The notes below the pieces were generated by a model. That model made no database searches and was not told the origin of the DNA. It saw only the letters and a list, made by a program, of their open reading frames with translations. DNA of 64,000 nt from an uncultured Paraburkholderia sp. Lineage in GTDB: Bacteria; Pseudomonadota; Gammaproteobacteria; Burkholderiales; Burkholderiaceae. The position numbers and the translations under genes were made by a program. The stretch is from assembly GCA_940746715.1 (NCBI GenBank), contig CALNWN010000010.1, positions 154,324 to 218,323 of the forward strand, in the 5' to 3' direction. This document shows, piece after piece, positions 44,481-52,528 of this stretch. How positions within the stretch are numbered: position 1 is the stretch's first letter; each line of letters starts with the position of its first letter.

Positions 44481-46828
44481 GACAACGGAGCGAGCGTCGA
44501 GAGCAGCGCGCGGGCGTCGTTGCGCGTGGCCGGATCGTTGGCTTCGATCACTTCGTTGATCAGCGTGCGCGCGCCGGCCAGATCGCCTAGCTCGATATAC
44601 TCGGCGGCAAGATCCAGCTTGTTTCGGGCGATGCGGGCAAGATCCGCCGGCGTGAATACGGGCAGCGGCTCTGTCGGGCCTGGCGGCAGTTCTAGGTCGA
44701 AGTCGAGCTTCAGCGCGCCGAAACCCGCGGTGCCCAGACTGCCGGCACCCAGGCCGGCCACGGCGCCACGGCCGGCGGTGCCGGCCGCGATTTCGTCGGC
44801 GGCATGCGGGGCTTCGTCGGCGCCTGGCGGCGGCGGAACGGCTCGCCGCGCAGTCGCTTCCGGCGACGCCACAGGCTGGCTGCTCAGCGATTGCGGCGCA
44901 CCCACGCTGTCGCCGGCCGCCCCAACGCGCGGCGGCAAGGGCATATCCAGGCTGCCGAATGCATCCACAGCGCGCGGGAATTCCGTCGACGCGGCCGGCC
45001 GCGGTTCCCCATGCGCGGGCGCGCCGAACTCGTCGTCAGCGACTGGCGCGGTCGTGGCCGGGGTCTGCGGGATGGACGGTTCCATCGGCTCGGGCGGCAA
45101 CGGTTCGTCGTCCCATTCCAGACGATGCGAAAGCGGCTCGGGCTCCCACGCGTCGTTCAACGGTTCCAGCGGCGCCCGCGGCAAGGCGTCGGCGCCTAGC
45201 TCGGCGGCGGCGTCGAGGCTCGCGGTTGTCGTCGCGTTATGCAGGTTGTCGCGGAGTTCTTCGGGCGCTGCGTCGTTTTGCTCGAAGGCCGTGGGGTGCT
45301 CCGGCGCGCGCGGCTCTGCGGCCAGCTCCGTATCGGGCACGACAGACGCCGTCGACGGCTCCTCCAGCTCGGCCGGGTGCCCCGCGGCGAGGCCGTCGGC
45401 TGCCTCGTGCGACGGCTCTTGAGCGGCATGTTCCGATGATGGCTCCTGCGCTGCCGCGCGTTCTGCGGCTTCGCGCTCCACGGCGCCTTGCCCAGCGGCC
45501 TGCTCTGCCGCTTCGCGCCCCTGGGTCTCGCGAGCGGTCGCCGTACGCATTTCGGCCTCGCGCTCCGCCGCAAGCCGCTCCGACATTTCGCGAGCGGCGG
45601 CGTCGCCTTCAGCCGCTTCGCGCTCCGCAGCGGCTGCCGTGGCCGCGTGCTGTGCGGCGGCGCTTAGATCTGCCTCCCGTTCGTCGCGATTAGCCGTGTC
45701 GCTGCGAGCAGCAACAGGAGCCGCGGGCGCCACCTCTCCGCCCGCCGCTGCTTTCTCCGAAGCCGCCGCTTCCTGCGCCTTTGCCAGCCGCTCGCGCTTG
45801 CGCCGGCCGAGCCGCAAGGCGGTCAGCAGCACCACGAGCGCGGCGCCGATTGCCGCGCCCACCGCCAGGTTCGTCTGCGAAATGCCGGTTTCGTTCGATG
45901 TGGAAAGCGCGGCGCCCGCATGACCCGGCACGACAGCCGCAGCGGATGCGCCCGCCGCCGGTTGCACGCCGCTCGCCGACGGAGCGACCCGCGCCGCCGG
46001 CGTCCCGCCGATGCCGTGTTTCTGCAATTCCATCAGCACGCGATTCTTGAGCGCGAGCAGCTGCTGCAAGCTCGACACCTGCGTGCGCGGCTGCGACGCG
46101 CCGGTAGCGGCGGCCTCGCTCGCCGACAGCTGGACTGATCCGGCCCACACATGCGTGCCGCTCGCGGCCGAAGCCGCCTGCGAACCCGCGGCAGGTACCG
46201 ACGACACCGCGCCGCCGGAGACCGCCGAACTGGCGTCCGCCGCCGCGCTGGCGGTAGCTTGAGGCGCAGGCGCGGCAGGCGCCGCAGCTTGCGTCGCAGA
46301 AGTTTCCGCACCCGTCGCGCCTGTTGCACTCGCCGCCGCATTGCCTTGCGCGGCGCCGCTCGCGGGAGCGGCAACCGAAGCATTCGCCGATGACCCGCTG
46401 ACAGCCGCCGGCGCCGAAGCGCCCGCCGACGCAGCCACCGCGCCCGACGCGTCGAGCGGCGGCACGGTGAGCTGGGCACCGAGTCGCATCCGGCTGGGAT
46501 CATGGCCCATGAACGCGTTCGGGTTCGCGTCGAACAACGCGCGCGCCGCGCGGGCCAGCGTGGCCCGGTCGTGCGATTGCGTGACGGCAATCGCCACGTC
46601 GTTCAGCGACTGCCCCGGCTTGACCGTATATTGGCCGCCGGACGCGTAAGATGCAGACGCGGCAGAAGCAGCGGCGCCGTCAAGCGCACTTGCAGCCTCG
46701 GCGGCCGCGGCCATGGCGCTGCCCAGGCCCGCGCTCGTCAGCATCCACGCCAAAGCAGCGGCGGCCGCGAGGCGGCCGGTACGTGGGCGCGCAAACATGG
46801 CCCGAAGGGAAGAGAGTCGAAAATTCAT
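44477..46828 (-). CDS. fimV: FimV-like LysM/TPR inner-membrane protein
   Basis: Polar peptidoglycan-associated protein; in Pseudomonas FimV organises type IV pili and polar signalling. ATG 46828 (MNFRLSSLRAMFARPRTGRL) begins a signal segment AAAAALAWMLTSAGLGSAMA. 783 residues. LysM domain at about 45-110 (YTVKPGQSLNDVAIAV ... GHDPSRMRLGAQLTVPPL), Ala/Ser-rich linker, coiled-coil-like LQQLLALKNRVLMELQKHGI, a transmembrane helix (LAVGAAIGAALVVLLTALRL) with a basic RRKRER stop, a long acidic Glu/Ala-rich cytoplasmic region, and the conserved FimV C-terminus ARIARNKLDLAAEYIELGDL followed by AGARTLINEVI. Between asd and truA, its usual place in beta-proteobacteria. No lesion. Confidence 0.88.
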   Translation of the reverse strand: MNFRLSSLRAMFARPRTGRLAAAAALAWMLTSAGLGSAMAAAAEAASALDGAAASAASASYASGGQYTVKPGQSLNDVAIAVTQSHDRATLARAARALFDANPNAFMGHDPSRMRLGAQLTVPPLDASGAVAASAGASAPAAVSGSSANASVAAPASGAAQGNAAASATGATGAETSATQAAAPAAPAPQATASAAADASSAVSGGAVSSVPAAGSQAASAASGTHVWAGSVQLSASEAAATGASQPRTQVSSLQQLLALKNRVLMELQKHGIGGTPAARVAPSASGVQPAAGASAAAVVPGHAGAALSTSNETGISQTNLAVGAAIGAALVVLLTALRLGRRKRERLAKAQEAAASEKAAAGGEVAPAAPVAARSDTANRDEREADLSAAAQHAATAAAAEREAAEGDAAAREMSERLAAEREAEMRTATARETQGREAAEQAAGQGAVEREAAERAAAQEPSSEHAAQEPSHEAADGLAAGHPAELEEPSTASVVPDTELAAEPRAPEHPTAFEQNDAAPEELRDNLHNATTTASLDAAAELGADALPRAPLEPLNDAWEPEPLSHRLEWDDEPLPPEPMEPSIPQTPATTAPVADDEFGAPAHGEPRPAASTEFPRAVDAFGSLDMPLPPRVGAAGDSVGAPQSLSSQPVASPEATARRAVPPPPGADEAPHAADEIAAGTAGRGAVAGLGAGSLGTAGFGALKLDFDLELPPGPTEPLPVFTPADLARIARNKLDLAAEYIELGDLAGARTLINEVIEANDPATRNDARALLSTLAPLS

Positions 46829-46902
46829 CGGGACTCCTGGCGCGTCAGCGCGCGGCCCTTTTTTGCGGTTATAAAGAGACAAGATAATCGGAGCACACAA
46901 AT

Positions 46903-46931
46903 GAAAAAAGCGCCGCGCAAGCGCGACGCTT
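46903..46931 (-). terminator. Intrinsic terminator downstream of asd
   Basis: Minus strand: AAGCGTCGCGC, TT loop, GCGCGGCGCTT, then TTTT (arms 46921-46931 and 46908-46918; A-run on the plus strand 46904-46909). One mismatched pair in an 11-bp stem. It lies 38 bp after the asd stop and 75 bp before the fimV start, so fimV must have its own promoter or depend on read-through. Confidence 0.75.
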
Positions 46932-46968
46932 CTTGAGTTTTCTACGCGTCGTGAGCGCGTAGTTTACT

Positions 46969-48090
46969 TTACTTGTCGAGCACAATGCGAAGCATGCGGC
47001 GCAGTGGCTCGGCCGCGCCCCACAGCAGCTGGTCGCCGACCGTAAACGCCGACAGATATTCGCCGCCCATGGCCAGCTTACGGATGCGGCCAACCGGCAC
47101 CGTCAGCGTGCCGGTCACGACTGCGGGCGACAGATCGCGCATCGACGCTTCGCGCTCGTTCGGCACCACCTTGACCCAGTCATTGCCCGAAGCGAGGATA
47201 CTGTTCACTTCGTCGAGCGGCACGTCCTTGTTCAGCTTGATGGTGAGCGCCTGCGAGTGGCAGCGCATGGCGCCGATCCGCACGCACAGGCCGTCCACCG
47301 GAATGGAACCCGGCGTGCCCATGGCCGGCTTGCCGAGAATCTTGTTGGTTTCGGCGCCGCCCTTCCACTCTTCCTTCGACATGCCATTGCCGAGGTCCTT
47401 GTCGATCCACGGAATCAGCGAGCCGGCGAGCGGCACGCCGAAGTTGTCCGTGGGCATGCTGTCGCTGTTCATGGCTTCGAGCACGCGGCGGTCGATATCG
47501 AGAATCGCCGAAGCGGGGTCTGCCAGTTCGTTCTTCACTGCGCCGTGCAGCGTGCCCATTTGCGACAGCAGTTCGCGCATGTTCTGCGCGCCCGCGCCCG
47601 ACGCGGCCTGATACGTCATGGCCGTCATCCACTCGACGAGGTTTTCGCGGAACAGGCCGCCCAGCGCCATCAGCATAAGGCTGACCGTGCAATTGCCGCC
47701 GATGAAATTCTTCTGCCCCTTGACCAGCGCGTTCTTAATCACGTCGAGGTTGACCGGATCGAGAATGATGACCGCGTCGTCCTTTATGCGCAGCGACGAA
47801 GCCGCGTCGATCCAGTAGCCGTTCCAGCCGGCCGCGCGCAACTTCGGGAACACTTCGTTCGTGTAGTCGCCGCCCCGGCAGGAAATGATCGCTTCGCACT
47901 TCTTCAGGTCTTCGATGCTTGTCGCATCTTTGAGCTTGGTCTCGTTCTTGGCGAACGACGGCGCGTTGCCGCCCGCGTTGCTGGTGCTGAAAAACACCGG
48001 TTCGATCAAGTCGAAATCGCCTTCCTGCTGCATACGCTGCATCAGGACGCTGCCGACCATGCCGCGCCAACCTACGAGACCTACGTTCAT
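46969..48090 (-). CDS. asd: Aspartate-semialdehyde dehydrogenase
   Basis: Reduces aspartyl phosphate to the semialdehyde, the branch point to Lys, Thr, Met and diaminopimelate. ATG 48090 (MNVGLVGWRGMVGSVLMQRM) is the family start; the frame is open 25 codons further but without conservation. 373 residues. NADP-binding GWRGMVGS, active-site Cys in IGGNCTVSLMLMALGGLFRE, TYQAASGAGAQNMRELLSQM (written from YQAASGAGAQNM onward) and the catalytic His region RIGAMRCHSQALTIKLNKDV. No lesion. Downstream of leuB on the same strand with a 371-bp gap. Confidence 0.96.
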   Translation of the reverse strand: MNVGLVGWRGMVGSVLMQRMQQEGDFDLIEPVFFSTSNAGGNAPSFAKNETKLKDATSIEDLKKCEAIISCRGGDYTNEVFPKLRAAGWNGYWIDAASSLRIKDDAVIILDPVNLDVIKNALVKGQKNFIGGNCTVSLMLMALGGLFRENLVEWMTAMTYQAASGAGAQNMRELLSQMGTLHGAVKNELADPASAILDIDRRVLEAMNSDSMPTDNFGVPLAGSLIPWIDKDLGNGMSKEEWKGGAETNKILGKPAMGTPGSIPVDGLCVRIGAMRCHSQALTIKLNKDVPLDEVNSILASGNDWVKVVPNEREASMRDLSPAVVTGTLTVPVGRIRKLAMGGEYLSAFTVGDQLLWGAAEPLRRMLRIVLDK

Positions 48091-48174
48091 GACTTCATAC
48101 CCTTCTAATGGAGACTTCCCCGCATCTTTGCCCGCAGTGACCGCGCGGGGAAGATGAGCGGGCACGACGGACGA

Positions 48175-48303
48175 TCAGCGTTTCGTGATCGTTTTCGGGG
48201 TAATCGTTTTAATCAGCGCTTGGGTGGTAATGGCGAGCTCAACCACACGGGCCGTTTTGCCGTGCAGTTTCGAAATCGTGGAGATTTGTGCCATTTGTGC
48301 CAT
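48175..48303 (-). CDS. Possible 42-residue protein upstream of asd
   Basis: A short open frame ATG 48303 to TGA 48175-48177 reads MAQMAQISTISKLHGKTARV, VELAITTQALIKTITPKTIT and KR. It is Thr/Ile/Lys-rich and unlike its GC-rich surroundings, and lies 84 bp upstream of asd. A -10-like TATAAC (48304-48309 on the minus strand) sits directly before the ATG, leaving no room for a leader with a ribosome-binding site. It may be a chance frame. No family recognised. Confidence 0.2.
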   Translation of the reverse strand: MAQMAQISTISKLHGKTARVVELAITTQALIKTITPKTITKR

Positions 48304-48368
48304 CGTTATAATATACACGAAAATCGGAATCCGGCGACGTCGTTGTCTGCCGCTCCCGTCCGTATTGC

Positions 48369-48401
48369 GCGCGAATCGGCATTTTACGAGCCGATTCGCG
48401 C
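48369..48401 (-). terminator. 12-bp perfect hairpin downstream of leuB
   Basis: GCGCGAATCGGC (48369-48380) and GCCGATTCGCGC (48390-48401) pair perfectly around a 9-base loop. It lies 61 bp beyond the leuB stop and upstream of asd. No T-run follows on the minus strand, so a Rho-independent role is uncertain; it could equally stabilise the leuB transcript end or act as a bidirectional hairpin. Confidence 0.45.
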
Positions 48402-48461
48402 ATTAAAGATCGTTTTAACGACCCAATCAGCGCTGAGTTGAGCGCCGCCCTAGAGCCGCTT

Positions 48462-49529
48462 TTACAATGCGGCGACCACCGCGTCGCCCATTTCGACCGT
48501 GCCGACCTGCTTGCAGCCGGGCGTCAGAATGTCGCCGGTGCGGTAGCCCTGTTCGAGCACTTTTTTCACCGCGTTTTCGATGCGATCCGCCTGCTCCGCC
48601 TTGTTCAGCGAATAGCGCAGCATCATGGCGGCCGAGAGAATCGTGGCGAGCGGATTCGCCACGCCCTTGCCGGCGATATCCGGCGCGGAACCGTGCGACG
48701 GCTCGTACAAGCCCTTGTTGTTCTTGTCGAGCGAGGCGGACGGCAGCATGCCGATGGAGCCCGTGAGCATGGCGGCTTCGTCGGAGAGAATGTCGCCGAA
48801 CATGTTGCCGGTCACGATCACGTCGAACGATTTGGGCGCCTTCACGAGCTGCATGGCGGCGTTGTCGACATACATGTGCGACAGCTCGACGTCCGCGTAT
48901 TCCTTCGAGACATCGATCATCACGTCTTTCCAGAACTGCGACGTTTCGAGCACGTTGGCTTTATCCACGGAAGTCAGCTTCTTGCCGCGCTTTTGCGCCG
49001 CCTGAAACGCGACGTGCGCGATGCGGCGCACTTCGGGCTCCGAATAACGCATGGTGTCGAAGCTTTCCTTCGAGCCGGCGAACAACCCGTCCGGCGCTTC
49101 ACGCACGCCGCGCGGCGCGCCGAAGTAGATGTCGCCGTTCAGTTCGCGCACGATCAGAATGTCGAGACCCGACACGATCTCTTCTTTCAGCGAAGAAGCG
49201 CCGGTCAGTTGCGGATAGCAGATAGCCGGGCGGAAGTTCGCAAAGAGCTGCAAGTGCTTGCGCAGGCCGAGAATGGCCTGCTCCGGGCGCAGCGCGCGCT
49301 CGAGCTTGTCGTACTTCCAGTCGCCGACGGCGCCGAACAGGATCGCGTCGGCTTCCTTCGCGAGCGCAAGCGTCGAATCGGGCAGCGGGTGACCCTTCGC
49401 CTCATAGCCCGCGCCGCCGACAGGCGCTTCTTCCAGTTCGAACTTTTCGCCGAGTACGTTCAGGACCTTGACGGCCTCCTTGACGATTTCGGGACCGATG
49501 CCGTCGCCCGGCAACACTGCGATCTTCAT
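48462..49529 (-). CDS. leuB: 3-isopropylmalate dehydrogenase
   Basis: Oxidative decarboxylation step of leucine synthesis. 355 residues. MKIAVLPGDGIGPEIVKEAV, LLGAVG-type FGAVGDWKYDKLER, LRKHLQLFANFRPA, IVRELNGDIYFGAPRG, the substrate Lys/Asp region DVELSHMYVDNAAMQLVKAP and TGNMFGDILSDEAAMLTGSI, then YEPSHGSAPDIAGKGVANPL for NAD binding. No lesion. Third structural gene of leuC-ecn-leuD-leuB, 36 bp after leuD. Confidence 0.97.
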   Translation of the reverse strand: MKIAVLPGDGIGPEIVKEAVKVLNVLGEKFELEEAPVGGAGYEAKGHPLPDSTLALAKEADAILFGAVGDWKYDKLERALRPEQAILGLRKHLQLFANFRPAICYPQLTGASSLKEEIVSGLDILIVRELNGDIYFGAPRGVREAPDGLFAGSKESFDTMRYSEPEVRRIAHVAFQAAQKRGKKLTSVDKANVLETSQFWKDVMIDVSKEYADVELSHMYVDNAAMQLVKAPKSFDVIVTGNMFGDILSDEAAMLTGSIGMLPSASLDKNNKGLYEPSHGSAPDIAGKGVANPLATILSAAMMLRYSLNKAEQADRIENAVKKVLEQGYRTGDILTPGCKQVGTVEMGDAVVAAL

Positions 49530-49565
49530 GCGAATTCCTTAGTGATTTTTTCGAGACTTTCAGTC

Positions 49566-50219
49566 TTATCCGACGATGCGGCGAGCAAGCCACGGCTGCT
49601 TCGCGATGCGCTCGGCTTCGAACTGGCGGATTTTGTCGGCGTGACGCAGCGTGAGGCCGATGTCGTCGAAACCGTTCAGCAGGCAGTATTTGCGGAATGC
49701 CGCGACTTCGAACGGATACTCGGTCGCGCCGTCCGACGTGCGCACGACTTGCGCTTCCAGGTCGATGGTCAGCTGGAAGCCGTTGAATGCGTACGTTTCG
49801 TTGAACAGGTGATCCACTTGCTGTTCGCTCAGCACGATCGGCAGGAGCCCGTTCTTGAAGCAGTTGTTATAGAAAATATCGGCGAAACTCGGCGCGATGA
49901 TCGCGCGAAAGCCGTATTGCTGAAGCGCCCAGGGCGCGTGTTCGCGCGAGCTGCCGCAGCCGAAGTTCTTGCGCGCGAGGAGCACCGACGCGCCTTGATA
50001 ACGCGGCTGGTTCAGCACGAAATCCGGATTCAGCGGACGTTTCGAATTGTCCTGACCCGGCTCGCCGTGATCCAGATAACGCCACTCGTCGAACGCATTC
50101 GGGCCAAAACCCGTGCGCTTGATCGACTTCAGAAACTGCTTGGGAATAATCGCGTCCGTGTCGACGTTCTCGCGATCGAGCGGCGCCACGACGCCGGTGT
50201 GTACGATGAATTTATCCAT
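49566..50219 (-). CDS. leuD: 3-isopropylmalate dehydratase small subunit
   Basis: Small swivelling subunit of isopropylmalate isomerase, partner of LeuC. ATG 50219 (MDKFIVHTGVVAPLDRENVD) is the family start. 217 residues. TDAIIPKQFLKSIKRTGFG, then the substrate loop NFGCGSSREHAPWALQQYGF, IIAPSFADIFYNNCFKNGLL. No lesion. Lies 86 bp after the small lipoprotein gene that separates it from leuC. Confidence 0.97.
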   Translation of the reverse strand: MDKFIVHTGVVAPLDRENVDTDAIIPKQFLKSIKRTGFGPNAFDEWRYLDHGEPGQDNSKRPLNPDFVLNQPRYQGASVLLARKNFGCGSSREHAPWALQQYGFRAIIAPSFADIFYNNCFKNGLLPIVLSEQQVDHLFNETYAFNGFQLTIDLEAQVVRTSDGATEYPFEVAAFRKYCLLNGFDDIGLTLRHADKIRQFEAERIAKQPWLARRIVG

Positions 50220-50305
50220 GACGCTTGCGCCTGTTTCAGGACCGGGCGACGCGCGCGGCGGTATGAAAGCCGCTCGCCGCGCCGCCGGCAAAAATCAAAA
50301 ACCGG

Positions 50306-50464
50306 TTATTTTTCAGCGTGATTGCTGATCGAATTGCCGAGGTGCGACATGTCCTGCCCAAATCCGTGCACCGTGTTGCAGCCGGTGAGACCGAGCAGCA
50401 ACCCAGCCAGAGCACCAAGCGCGAAGCGGCGCAGAAGAGTAGTGCGATTCATGTTGTTCATCAT
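50306..50464 (-). CDS. Entericidin A/B-family lipoprotein
   Basis: A 52-residue lipoprotein, reading MMNNMNRTTLLRRFALGALA, GLLLGLTGCNTVHGFGQDMS, HLGNSISNHAEK. The lipobox is LTGC; after the lipidated Cys the NTVHGFGQDMS--G--I pattern is that of the entericidin family (in E. coli a toxin/antidote lipoprotein pair in programmed cell lysis). ATG 50464 starts six bases after the leuC stop (an in-frame ATG at 50461 is an alternative), with GGGA upstream, and leuD follows, so it is embedded in the leucine operon. No lesion. Confidence 0.88.
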   Translation of the reverse strand: MMNNMNRTTLLRRFALGALAGLLLGLTGCNTVHGFGQDMSHLGNSISNHAEK

Positions 50465-50469
50465 GCGAT

Positions 50470-51879
50470 TTATCCCAGCCTGCAAATATCGACGAAATGC
50501 CCTTCGATGGCCGCGGCTGCGGCCATGGCGGGGCTGACCAGATGGGTGCGGCCACCGGCGCCCTGACGACCTTCGAAATTACGATTCGACGTGGACGCGC
50601 AACGCTCGCCCGGTTCCAGCCGGTCGGCGTTCATGGCGAGGCACATCGAGCAGCCCGGCTCGCGCCATTCGAAACCAGCCTCTGTGAAGACCTTGTCGAG
50701 GCCTTCGCGTTCGGCCTGCGCCTTCACGAGACCCGAGCCCGGTACGACCATGGCGAGGCGAATGTTCGGTGCGACGCGGCGACCGAGCTTCTTCACGACA
50801 TAGGCCGCGGCGCGAATGTCTTCAATGCGCGCGTTGGTGCACGACCCAATGAAGATTTTATCCGGCTTGATCGACTCGATCGGCGCGTTCGGCTCCAGCG
50901 CCATGTATTTGAGCGCGCGTTCCATGGCGTCGCGCTTGACCGGATCTTTCTCGCGCTCGGGATCGGGCACGCGGCCGTCGACCGCGGTGACCATTTCCGG
51001 CGACGTGCCCCACGTGACCTGCGGCACGATTTCCGCCGCGTTCAGTTCGACCACGCGGTCGAAGTGTGCGCCTTCGTCGGACTTGAACTGCTTCCAGTAC
51101 TCGACCGCGACGTCCCATTCCGCGCCTTCCGGCGAGAACGGACGGCCTTTCAGATAGTCGATGGTGGTGTCGTCCACAGCGACCATGCCGGCGCGGGCAC
51201 CCGCCTCGATCGCCATATTGCACACGGTCATGCGACCTTCCATGGAGAGCGCGCGAATGGGCGAGCCGCCGAACTCGATGGCGTAGCCCGTGCCACCGGC
51301 GGTGCCGATCTTGCCGATGATCGCGAGCACGATGTCTTTCGCCGTGCAGCCGCGCGGCAGTTGGCCTTCCACCTTCACCAGCATGTTCTTGCTCTTCTTC
51401 TGCAAGAGCGTTTGCGTGGCAAGCACGTGCTCCACTTCGGACGTGCCGATGCCGTGCGCGAGCGCGCCGAACGCGCCGTGCGTGGACGTGTGCGAGTCGC
51501 CGCAGACAATGGTCATGCCCGGCAGCGTGGCGCCCTGCTCCGGCCCGATGATGTGCACGATGCCCTGACGCAGGTCGTTCATCTTGAACTGCGTGATGCC
51601 GTAGGCGTCGCAATTCGAGTCCAGCGTGTCGACCTGCAGCTTCGAAACCGGATCGGCAATGCCGTGGCTGCGGTCCGTGGTCGGCACGTTGTGATCCGAC
51701 ACGGCCAGATTCGCGCTGATACGCCACACCGGACGCTCAGCCAGCTTCAGGCCTTCGAACGCCTGAGGGCTCGTGACTTCGTGCAGCAGGTGACGGTCGA
51801 TATAAAGAATCGTCGTGCCGTCTTCTTCCGTGTGGACCACGTGCGTGTTCCACAATTTGTCGTAGAGAGTCTGTGCCAT
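50470..51879 (-). CDS. leuC: 3-isopropylmalate dehydratase large subunit
   Basis: Aconitase-type 4Fe-4S subunit isomerising 2- to 3-isopropylmalate. ATG 51879 (MAQTLYDKLWNTHVVHTEED) chosen; the long upstream extension is not conserved. 469 residues. TIVCGDSHTSTHGAFGALAH, CTAKDIVLAIIGKIG, the cluster cysteines in FIGSCTNARIEDIRAA and GCSMCLAMN, and SNRNFEGRQGAGGRTHLVSP. No lesion. First gene of leuC-ecn-leuD-leuB; its promoter should lie in 51880-52209. Confidence 0.97.
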   Translation of the reverse strand: MAQTLYDKLWNTHVVHTEEDGTTILYIDRHLLHEVTSPQAFEGLKLAERPVWRISANLAVSDHNVPTTDRSHGIADPVSKLQVDTLDSNCDAYGITQFKMNDLRQGIVHIIGPEQGATLPGMTIVCGDSHTSTHGAFGALAHGIGTSEVEHVLATQTLLQKKSKNMLVKVEGQLPRGCTAKDIVLAIIGKIGTAGGTGYAIEFGGSPIRALSMEGRMTVCNMAIEAGARAGMVAVDDTTIDYLKGRPFSPEGAEWDVAVEYWKQFKSDEGAHFDRVVELNAAEIVPQVTWGTSPEMVTAVDGRVPDPEREKDPVKRDAMERALKYMALEPNAPIESIKPDKIFIGSCTNARIEDIRAAAYVVKKLGRRVAPNIRLAMVVPGSGLVKAQAEREGLDKVFTEAGFEWREPGCSMCLAMNADRLEPGERCASTSNRNFEGRQGAGGRTHLVSPAMAAAAAIEGHFVDICRLG

Positions 51880-52209
51880 GGTATGCGGGGTAGTAACGAC
51901 TGCGTGCTGACTGTGTCGGTCGATTATGCCACGCGAAGTCGCGCCGTGGGCTGCCCCGTCATTGAAAAAAGCGATAAAAAACAGGGAGTTGGGTGGTAGT
52001 GTCGATACCTGTATCGGCGGCACCCGGCAACTTTCCGGCAGCGCCGTGCTCGACCGGACGAGGCACGCACGGCATGAACCGGCGCGGCTTTTGCAGCCGG
52101 GTTTTGCACAGAAACCCGCGTCTGTCGCGTATGCTCCCAAAAGCATCGCGGCGGGAACGGTAGCGAGCAGTCAAGAAGACGTCAACACTCACACTCCTCG
52201 GAGGTCTGC
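51880..52209. other. 330-bp divergent intergenic region between leuC and glsB
   Basis: No gene recognised. It must hold the leuC promoter (minus strand) and the glsB promoter (plus strand; GGAGG ribosome-binding site at 52199-52203 precedes ATG 52210). Several short open frames occur on both strands but none looks like a family member. An A-rich patch at about 51963-51980 is the only compositional feature noticed; I saw no leucine-rich leader peptide. Confidence 0.5.
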
Positions 52210-52461
52210 ATGCTTTCCTTCATTGGTACGGTGATCGTAGGGCTGATCGTGGGACTCATTGCGCGGGCGCTCAAGCCCGGCGACGACCGCATGGGTCTCA
52301 TCATGACCATCATTCTCGGCATAGCCGGGTCGCTGGTGGCAGGCTATATGGGGCGCGCGCTTGGCTGGTATCAGCCTAGCCAGCCGGCGGGCTGGATTGC
52401 GTCGGTGATTGGGGCGATCGTGCTGCTGGTCATCTACGGCATGGTGCGCCGGCGCACGTGA
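52210..52461 (+). CDS. GlsB/YeaQ/YmgE-family stress membrane protein
   Basis: Small transglycosylase-associated inner-membrane protein, stress-induced in several bacteria; molecular role unknown. 83 residues with three hydrophobic helices: SFIGTVIVGLIVGLIARAL, GLIMTIILGIAGSLVAGYMG and AGWIASVIGAIVLLVIYGMV, and the characteristic LKPGDDRMGL and YMGRALGWY turns. ATG 52210 follows CGGAGGTCTGC, a strong ribosome-binding site. No lesion. Confidence 0.92.
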   Translation: MLSFIGTVIVGLIVGLIARALKPGDDRMGLIMTIILGIAGSLVAGYMGRALGWYQPSQPAGWIASVIGAIVLLVIYGMVRRRT

Positions 52462-52528
52462 TTGCGGCGCCATGGCGCGCTTGTCGGGAACGAGGCGGGT
52501 CGATCCGCCGCCTCGCCCTTCGCGTTAG

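Noticed and set aside
48301..48320. CGTTATAATATACACGA resembling a ModE half-site
   Set aside because: Only one arm (CGTTATA) fits; there is no second arm at the right spacing and no molybdate gene nearby. It may just be an AT-rich promoter element.
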